Assembly: GCA_035644495.1 (NCBI GenBank)
Contig: DASQOM010000074.1
Span: forward strand, 1-18,033
Direction: 5' to 3'
DNA: 18,033 nt
Source of the DNA: JACQFK01 sp035644495
Lineage (GTDB): Bacteria > Planctomycetota > MHYJ01 > JACPRB01
A model generated the notes under the pieces. The model was not told the origin of the DNA and made no database searches. It saw only the letters and a list, made by a program, of their open reading frames with translations. A program made the translations under genes and the position numbers. This document shows positions 12,741 through 18,033 of this stretch, one piece after another (the stretch's first letter is position 1; each line of letters begins with the position of its first letter).

Positions 12741-14483
12741 ATGAGGATCCTTCGAGTCGGCCTCGCCTTCCCCCTGCTGCTCCTCGCCGCCGTGCCGGGC
12801 GACGACACCACCCGCGCCGGGGTCAAGCCGTCGGCCTCCGACACCCTCATGCTTTACTACCCCAACGACCCGAACACGATCAATCCCATCCTCTCCAGCG
12901 ACACCGTCAGCGAGGATTTCCAGCGCTGGGTGATCGACACCCTGGCGGAGTCGAAATTCAGCAATCCGGATGAATGGGAGCCCAGCCTGGCCGAGAACTG
13001 GGAGTTCGACGAGAAAGCCCTGGAGTACACGATCCACCTCCGCAAAGGAGTGAAGTGGAATGCCTCGAGGTTCCCGGACGGAACGCCCATCCCCGCCAAG
13101 GAATTCACCGCAGCGGACGTGAAGTTCACCTACGACGTGGTCCTGAACGAAAACGTTGACGCCGCCTCCTACCGCAGCTACTACGAGGATCCCGAGGCGA
13201 AGACCAAGGAAGACAAGTACAAGGTCAAGGTCAGCGTGGTCGATCCCTATACGGTCAAGATCAAGTGGAGCAAACCCTACTTCATGGCCGACGAGTGGAG
13301 TCTCGGCCTGCCCTTGCTCCCGAAGCACATCTACAGCGTCGATGCCAAGGGCGAGCCCATCTCGAACGACATCTCCGGCGAAGAGTTCGCCAAGGGGTTC
13401 AACGACCACTGGGCCAATTCCCTGCTCATCGGGACCGGTCCCATGATGTTCTCCTCGTGGAAGAAGAACGAGCGCCTGGAGCTGATCCGGAACCCGGACT
13501 ACTGGGGAAAGCCGTTCTACTTCAACAAGGTCGTGTTCCGCAACATCCCCAACTCCAACACCTCCCTGGAAATGACCCTGAACGGCGAACTCGACTGGAG
13601 CGTGATCGCCGAGAAGAGTCTCTACGTCCAGACCTTGGAGAAGCCCCAGGTCAAGGAAGGCAAGGCGACGACCACCCAATTCGACTATCCCGGGTACCGG
13701 TATATCGGCTGGAACATGAAGCGTGAGATCTTCAAGGAGAAGGCCGTCCGCACGGCGCTCGCCTATGCCATTCCCGTCCAGAAGATCATCGACAAGGTCC
13801 TCTATGGCCTGGGCACGCGGCTTTCCGGCCCCTTCCTGCCGACCAGCAGCTCCTCGGACCCGGCGCTCCAACCGCTCCCCTTCGACCCCGACAAGGCCCG
13901 TGCGTTGCTCGACGGCGCCGGGTGGAAGGACACGAACAACAACGGCATCCGCGACAAGACGATCAACGGAAAGCTGTTCGAGCTGAAGTTCGATCTCATG
14001 ATCTATGCCGACACCGCCATGTACCGGACGATCGCGGAAGTCGTGCAGCAGGAATTCCGGCAGATCGGCGTCGACGTTCAGATCTCGCCCGTCAAATGGG
14101 CCCTGATGCTCGAGAAACTGCACAAGAAGGAGTTCGACGCCTGCATGCTCGGATGGGCGCTGTCCTGGAAGTCGGATCTCTATCAGATCTGGCACTCCAG
14201 CCAGGCCGATGTCATGGAGAGTTCGAATGCGATCGGATACAAGAATCCCGACCTGGACAAGCTCATCGAGGAGCTCCGCATCACGATGGACACGACCAAG
14301 CAGAAGCAGCTCTACCGGCAGATGCACAAGCTTCTCTACGATGACCAGCCGTATGCCTTCCTCTTCGTCGACAAGAGAACGGCGGTCTTCAACTCCCGGA
14401 TCGAGAACGTGAACTACTACAAGATCCGGCCCTGCGTCGACGAGCGCGAGTGGAAGGCGCCCGCGGCCAGGGCCCGGCGTTAG
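12741..14483 (+). CDS. Peptide ABC transporter substrate-binding protein (SBP_bac_5 / DppA family)
   Basis: This 580-residue extracytoplasmic protein captures oligopeptides or similar ligands and hands them to the permeases encoded next to it. It begins with a signal peptide (M-R-I-L-R-V-G, then an Ala/Leu/Pro-rich core to about residue 20). There is no lipobox Cys, so it should be a soluble periplasmic protein. Family features are the opening Y-Y-P-N-D-P-N-T-I-N-P, L-A-E-N-W-E-F (near 90), H-L-R-K-G-V-K-W-N, and T-G-P-M-M-F followed by R-N-P-D-Y-W-G-K. A Ca-binding-like D397-x-N399-x-N401-G-x-x-D405 loop sits where many family members have a D-x-D-G-D-G turn. I chose ATG 12741 because GGAGG (12731-12735) lies five bases before it; an ATG at 12729 overlaps that site. 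It is the first gene of the transporter operon. The ligand cannot be read from sequence. Confidence 0.95.
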   Translation: MRILRVGLAFPLLLLAAVPGDDTTRAGVKPSASDTLMLYYPNDPNTINPILSSDTVSEDFQRWVIDTLAESKFSNPDEWEPSLAENWEFDEKALEYTIHLRKGVKWNASRFPDGTPIPAKEFTAADVKFTYDVVLNENVDAASYRSYYEDPEAKTKEDKYKVKVSVVDPYTVKIKWSKPYFMADEWSLGLPLLPKHIYSVDAKGEPISNDISGEEFAKGFNDHWANSLLIGTGPMMFSSWKKNERLELIRNPDYWGKPFYFNKVVFRNIPNSNTSLEMTLNGELDWSVIAEKSLYVQTLEKPQVKEGKATTTQFDYPGYRYIGWNMKREIFKEKAVRTALAYAIPVQKIIDKVLYGLGTRLSGPFLPTSSSSDPALQPLPFDPDKARALLDGAGWKDTNNNGIRDKTINGKLFELKFDLMIYADTAMYRTIAEVVQQEFRQIGVDVQISPVKWALMLEKLHKKEFDACMLGWALSWKSDLYQIWHSSQADVMESSNAIGYKNPDLDKLIEELRITMDTTKQKQLYRQMHKLLYDDQPYAFLFVDKRTAVFNSRIENVNYYKIRPCVDEREWKAPAARARR

Positions 14484-14522
14484 CGTCCGAAATCCTGCGT
14501 CAGAGGGGACCGAGCTTCGAAC

Positions 14523-16334
14523 GTGCGCGCCTACATCATCCGACGCCTTCTGCTGATGCTCCCCACCCTCTTCGGCGTCACCCTGGTCACCTTCATCGTG
14601 ATGCAGTTCGCCCCCGGCGACCCGTTGAAGATGCAGCTTTCCCAGACGGGGGCCCAGGGGGAGTCGGGGGGAACCCGGGAGGCGTTCCTTCATCAACGCC
14701 GGCAGTGGAAGCTCGACAAGCCCGCAATACTCAATCTGCGCTGGTTCCGCAACTACGGCGATCCGGCACGACATTGCGCCGCCATCTACGGACTTCCCGA
14801 CGAGGAGATCCGCCGGCGTCTCGACGACATGGCGGAGGCGAACGGGCACTCGGACATGCACCGCTTCCTCCAGACCCTGAACATCGAGGCCTTCGAGGAA
14901 CAGCTGAAGTCCGCGGAGCGGCGGGCCGACCTGATCCCCCGCGTCAAGACCGGCGTCCAGATCCTGGTGGAGGAGACGATCGCCGAACACGGCGTCATGT
15001 CCTTCACCTCCCTCCTGGATGACCCTGAGCTTCCGATCCGGATCGGGGCGATCCGCTGCCTCTCGCTCTGCACGCTGGGGGATCCGTTCGTCTACACCTA
15101 CTCCAAGGATCCCCAGCCCGAGGAAACCGACGGGGTCGTGACGACCTGGCGGATCTGGTGGGACCGGGACAAGTCGAAGACGGCCCCAGTTCCGCCCGAG
15201 CGGCTGCACACCCTGGAGGAATCGTTCCGGACTCTGGTCGCGGAAAGCTCCCGGGCGAAGATCCTGGAAGGCGTCACCGCCTACACGAAGGCCGATGCGC
15301 CGTTCTTCATGGAGCGACTGCTCGGCCAGGGCCCGCTCAAGGAGAAATACGTCGCATCGATCGCGCTGCGGTCGACGGTCAGCCGCCCGCTGAAAGTAGA
15401 GGTCAAGCTCGGCGACAAGGAGCCGGCCGTCCGGGCGGTGGCGGAGAACTGGAAGTCCTACGTCGGCCTGCACTCGCAGCGCTACGATCCGCCGATCCTG
15501 TCCCGGCTCCTCTATCTGTTCGCCGACACGCAGTATTTCAATTCGCTGACCAAGCTGGTGACGTTCAACTTCGGCCGGTCCATGGTCAAGCCGTACGATC
15601 CGGTGGGACCGGAGATCCTCCGCGCTGCGAAGGTATCCGCCCCGATCATGCTGCTGGCGGAAGCACTCGTGTATCTGCTCGCGGTCCCCCTCGGAATCTA
15701 CGCCGCCGTCCGGCGCAGCCAATGGCAGGACCGCTCGATCTCGCTCGGGCTCTTCGTCCTCTACTCGATCCCTCCGGTCGTGCTGGGAATGCTCTTCCTC
15801 ACGTTCTTCGGCTTCGGAGCCTTCCTGAAATGGTTCCCGATGTACGGGCTTCACGCGGAAGGATACGAGTCCTTCGCCCCGCTGCACTACGCCCGCGATT
15901 ACGTCTGGCACATCGCCGGACCCCTGATCTGCCTCACCCTCACCCAGATGGCCAGCCTGGCGATGTTCGGGCGCTCCAGCATGCTCGACGTCGTCAACCA
16001 GGATTACATCCGCACCGCCAGGGCCAAGGGACTGCCGGGCAGGACGGTGATCCTGAGGCATGCTCTGCGAAACGCGCTGATCCCGATCATCACGCTGTTT
16101 TCCAACTTCATCCCCGCGCTCCTCGGCGGGAGCGTCATTGTCGAGTACCTGTTCGGCATCCCGGGCATGGGGCGGCTTTCCTACGACTCCATCCAGTCCA
16201 AGGACTACAACACCGTCATGGCGCTCATCTACCTGGACGCGATCATCGTCATGCTCAGCATCCTGCTGTCCGACTTCCTGTACGTGATCGTCGACCCGCG
16301 GATCTCCTTCTCCCGGACCGAGGGAGGTGGATGA
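14523..16334 (+). CDS. Peptide ABC transporter permease, DppB/YejB type, with a ~250-residue insert
   Basis: The 603-residue protein is almost twice the usual 310-360 residues. Transmembrane helix 1 (about 8-30, ending in F-A-P-G-D-P-L) and the stretch L-D-K-P-A-I-L-N-L-R-W-F are typical of the family. From about residue 78 to 325 there is soluble extra sequence. The canonical protein then resumes with V-T-F-N-F-G-R-S, the remaining helices and the EAA loop at 494-521 (D-Y-I-R-T-A-R-A-K-G-L, then R-N-A-L-I-P). The insert sits in the first extracytoplasmic loop. It contains two HEAT-like units ending in W209-R-I-W-W and W310-K-S-Y-V. The GTG start at 14523 has only a distant GAGGGG site (14503-14508). 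The stop overlaps the next gene's start. The permease assignment is firm; the role of the insert is unknown. No frameshift or stop breaks the reading frame across the insert. Confidence 0.95.
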   Translation: MRAYIIRRLLLMLPTLFGVTLVTFIVMQFAPGDPLKMQLSQTGAQGESGGTREAFLHQRRQWKLDKPAILNLRWFRNYGDPARHCAAIYGLPDEEIRRRLDDMAEANGHSDMHRFLQTLNIEAFEEQLKSAERRADLIPRVKTGVQILVEETIAEHGVMSFTSLLDDPELPIRIGAIRCLSLCTLGDPFVYTYSKDPQPEETDGVVTTWRIWWDRDKSKTAPVPPERLHTLEESFRTLVAESSRAKILEGVTAYTKADAPFFMERLLGQGPLKEKYVASIALRSTVSRPLKVEVKLGDKEPAVRAVAENWKSYVGLHSQRYDPPILSRLLYLFADTQYFNSLTKLVTFNFGRSMVKPYDPVGPEILRAAKVSAPIMLLAEALVYLLAVPLGIYAAVRRSQWQDRSISLGLFVLYSIPPVVLGMLFLTFFGFGAFLKWFPMYGLHAEGYESFAPLHYARDYVWHIAGPLICLTLTQMASLAMFGRSSMLDVVNQDYIRTARAKGLPGRTVILRHALRNALIPIITLFSNFIPALLGGSVIVEYLFGIPGMGRLSYDSIQSKDYNTVMALIYLDAIIVMLSILLSDFLYVIVDPRISFSRTEGGG

Positions 16335-17752
16335 TGGAGGGCGAAGCCTATTTCGACATCGTCTGGAAGCAGTTCCGCAAGAACCGTGTGGCCGTCGGCA
16401 TGCTGGGAATCGTTGCAGCGATGTTCCTGGCCGCCATCCTGGCGCCGGTCCTATCCTCCAACCAGCCGTTCTGGTTCCGGGAGGCGGACGGCTCCCTGGT
16501 CTTTCCCTGGTTCGTCTCGCTGCTGAACGCCGATACGGCCATCGACCTGGTCTTCAACGTCGCCTTGCTGGCCCTGTTTCCCTGGTTCGCGGCCGCCCTG
16601 ATCTACACCCGCCTCGCCGCGAGGCGCGGCGTCCCCGGAAGGAAAAGGCTGGCCGCCGTCACTCTGGGCTTCCTCGCCCTGCTCGGCGTCCTGCTGCTCC
16701 TGATCCTCCTCTCCAGCGACGCGCTCGGGTCCTGGACCCGGTACCTCAGTTCGCTGCTGATCTTCCTCGTCGCGCTGTCCCACGGGACCTGGATGGCCAC
16801 TCGGCCTGCGGGAGATCGCGCCAGCGTGCAGCGGCGGCTTTGGAACCGGTGGATCCCGGCCTATCTCCTGCTGCTGCTGGCCTTCGGGATGATCCAGGCG
16901 GGAATCCCCGACAACAAGTTTTTCTCCCGGGACTTCAAGAAGGACCAGCAATCGCGCCGGGGCTCGGGCGTCTACCCCCTCATCCCTTATGGCCCTCTGG
17001 AGCTGGACCTGGACATCATCTACAAGCCGCCGTTTTTCCGGAAGACCGGCGAACTCAGCCGCTTCCGGGAAGGGGATGTCCACCTCATGGGCACCGACGA
17101 CTCCGGACGGGACGTCCTGACCCGGCTCCTCTACGGCACCCGGATCTCCATCACGATCGGCATGGTCGCGGTCTCCATCTACCTGACCATCGGCATCTGC
17201 ATCGGGGCGGTGGCCGGGTATTTCGGCGGCCGGGTCGACATGGTCATCTCGCGGCTCATCGAAATCGTCCTATTGTTTCCCTCGTTCTTCCTCATCCTGA
17301 CGCTGGTGGCGCTGATCGGTCCCAGCATCTACATCATCATGGTGGTGATCGGACTGACCGGCTGGCCGACGATCGCAAGGCTCACGCGCGGCGAGTTCCT
17401 CAAGCAGCGGTCGATCGACTACGTCTCCGCGGCCCGCGCCTTGGGCGCCTCCAATCTACGGGTGATGTTCCGCCATATCCTCCCCAATGCGCTCTCTCCG
17501 GCCTTCGTCTCAGCGCCGTTCGGCATCGCGGGCGCGATCGTGACCGAAGCGACCTTGAGCGTTCTCGGCTTCGGAGCGCGGCCCCCCGCCCCCAGCTGGG
17601 GCGCCATCCTGAACCTGTCGGTGCAGAACTATGAAAAGTGGTGGTTCACCGTCTTTGCGGGCGTCTCGATCTTCGTCACGATGACGGTCTTCAACGTCGT
17701 CGGCAACGGCCTGCGCGACGCCATGGACCCGAGATTGAAGGGAACCCGGTAG
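16334..17752 (+). CDS. Peptide ABC transporter permease, DppC/YejE type, with extra membrane segments
   Basis: This 472-residue protein compares with about 300-340 in typical DppC/YejE. Helix 1 (about 19-40) is followed by N-Q-P-F-W-F and S-L-V-F-P-W-F, which recall the N-x-P-L ... F-P motif of YejE. About four additional hydrophobic segments follow (near 73-92, 107-128, 137-152 and 174-190). Then comes Y-P-L-I-P-Y-G-P, and the family signature G-T-D-D-S-G-R-D-V-L (253-262) followed by R-L-L-Y-G-T-R. The EAA loop lies at 361-389 (I-D-Y-V-S-A-A-R-A-L-G-A, then L-P-N-A-L-S-P). It forms the channel with the preceding permease. GGAGG at 16323-16327 is six bases before the ATG at 16334 and only three before the alternative ATG at 16331, so 16334 is preferred. 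Either start overlaps the previous stop. Confidence 0.94.
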   Translation: MEGEAYFDIVWKQFRKNRVAVGMLGIVAAMFLAAILAPVLSSNQPFWFREADGSLVFPWFVSLLNADTAIDLVFNVALLALFPWFAAALIYTRLAARRGVPGRKRLAAVTLGFLALLGVLLLLILLSSDALGSWTRYLSSLLIFLVALSHGTWMATRPAGDRASVQRRLWNRWIPAYLLLLLAFGMIQAGIPDNKFFSRDFKKDQQSRRGSGVYPLIPYGPLELDLDIIYKPPFFRKTGELSRFREGDVHLMGTDDSGRDVLTRLLYGTRISITIGMVAVSIYLTIGICIGAVAGYFGGRVDMVISRLIEIVLLFPSFFLILTLVALIGPSIYIIMVVIGLTGWPTIARLTRGEFLKQRSIDYVSAARALGASNLRVMFRHILPNALSPAFVSAPFGIAGAIVTEATLSVLGFGARPPAPSWGAILNLSVQNYEKWWFTVFAGVSIFVTMTVFNVVGNGLRDAMDPRLKGTR

Positions 17753-17774
17753 CCTTGATAGACTGGCCCGTTTC

Positions 17775-18033
17775 ATGAGCACAACGCCCGACGTCCTGAT
17801 CGACATCAAGAACCTGAAGACCCACTTCTTCACCGACGACGGCGTCGTGAAGGCGGTCGACGGGGTCTCGTTCCCCATCTACCGCGGGAAGACCCTCGGC
17901 GTCGTCGGCGAAAGCGGCTGCGGCAAATCCGTCACCGCCCTCTCCACCCTGCGCCTCATCTCGCCCCCCGGGCGCATCGTCGAGGGCGAAATCCTCATGG
18001 ACGGAAAGAACCTGGCCACCCTGCCGGAGCCCG
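17775..18033 (+). CDS. Peptide ABC transporter ATPase, DppD/OppD type, 5' part only
   Basis: The first 86 codons are present and the gene continues beyond the window. It opens M-S-T-T-P-D-V-L-I-D-I-K-N-L-K-T-H-F, the usual start of the peptide-transporter ATPases. Y- or D-G-V-V-K-A-V-D-G-V-S-F follows, then the Walker A motif G-E-S-G-C-G-K-S near residues 46-53. I-V-E-G-E-I-L-M-D-G-K-N-L is the expected stretch after it. It should power uptake through the two permeases upstream. Whether it is a single ATPase followed by a DppF-type partner or a fused YejF-like double ATPase cannot be decided here. The ATG at 17775 lies 22 bp after the permease stop and has no clear ribosome-binding site. Q-loop, signature and Walker B lie outside the window. 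Confidence 0.93.
   Translation, partial: MSTTPDVLIDIKNLKTHFFTDDGVVKAVDGVSFPIYRGKTLGVVGESGCGKSVTALSTLRLISPPGRIVEGEILMDGKNLATLPEP

Noticed and set aside
12660..16061. A minus-strand open frame of over 1,100 codons antisense to the binding protein and DppB-type permease
   Set aside because: It has the low-complexity Asp/Glu/Gly/Arg/Val composition of an antisense frame in GC-rich DNA and no recognisable domain. The plus strand carries two well-supported genes there.

Overview
The window comes from a GC-rich bacterium with a Gram-negative style envelope. Everything in it looks chromosomal: there are no RNA genes, insertion sequences, CRISPR arrays or phage genes. Several traits point to Planctomycetota or a close relative: a bacterial histone-fold protein, a MoxR/DUF58/transglutaminase cluster, an FHA-GAF-cyclase, a site-2 protease with extra PDZ domains, and a peptide permease carrying a HEAT-like insert that ends in a Trp-x-x-Trp-Trp motif. 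That placement is inferred from family knowledge; no 16S or marker comparison was possible.

Layout. (1) 1-500, minus strand: the 5' part of a STAS-domain (anti-sigma antagonist-like) gene, and upstream of it a 59-residue histone-fold protein with its own promoter. (2) 636-5010, plus strand: a recognisable promoter drives a three-gene operon of a MoxR AAA+ ATPase, a DUF58 membrane protein and a TgpA-like membrane transglutaminase. (3) 12611 down to 5000, minus strand: a seven-gene operon in which every neighbouring pair overlaps. The order is FHA-GAF-class III nucleotide cyclase, dxr, rseP-like site-2 protease, a small Sm-like hypothetical protein, a UbiA prenyltransferase, an HPr-kinase-like P-loop protein and a type II L-asparaginase-like protein. 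It converges on the transglutaminase gene with an 11-bp overlap and no room for a terminator. (4) 12683-18033, plus strand: a divergent peptide ABC importer operon with a solute-binding protein, two enlarged permeases and the start of an ATPase gene that runs off the end.

How the genes may work together. MoxR, DUF58 and TgpA-like genes commonly occur together and are thought to act at the membrane; the transglutaminase here keeps a complete Cys-His-Asp triad. In the minus-strand operon Dxr makes the isoprenoid precursor MEP, and UbiA enzymes consume prenyl diphosphates, so those two can be linked metabolically. RseP-type proteases sit beside dxr in many genomes. The cyclase heads the operon and may supply a signalling input. 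The role of the last three genes is not established.

The points most worth following are the histone, the HEAT/Trp insert inside the DppB-type permease, the extra membrane segments in the DppC-type permease, the four apparent PDZ domains of the site-2 protease, the missing purine-recognition Lys in the cyclase, and the Sm-like protein locked between rseP and ubiA.
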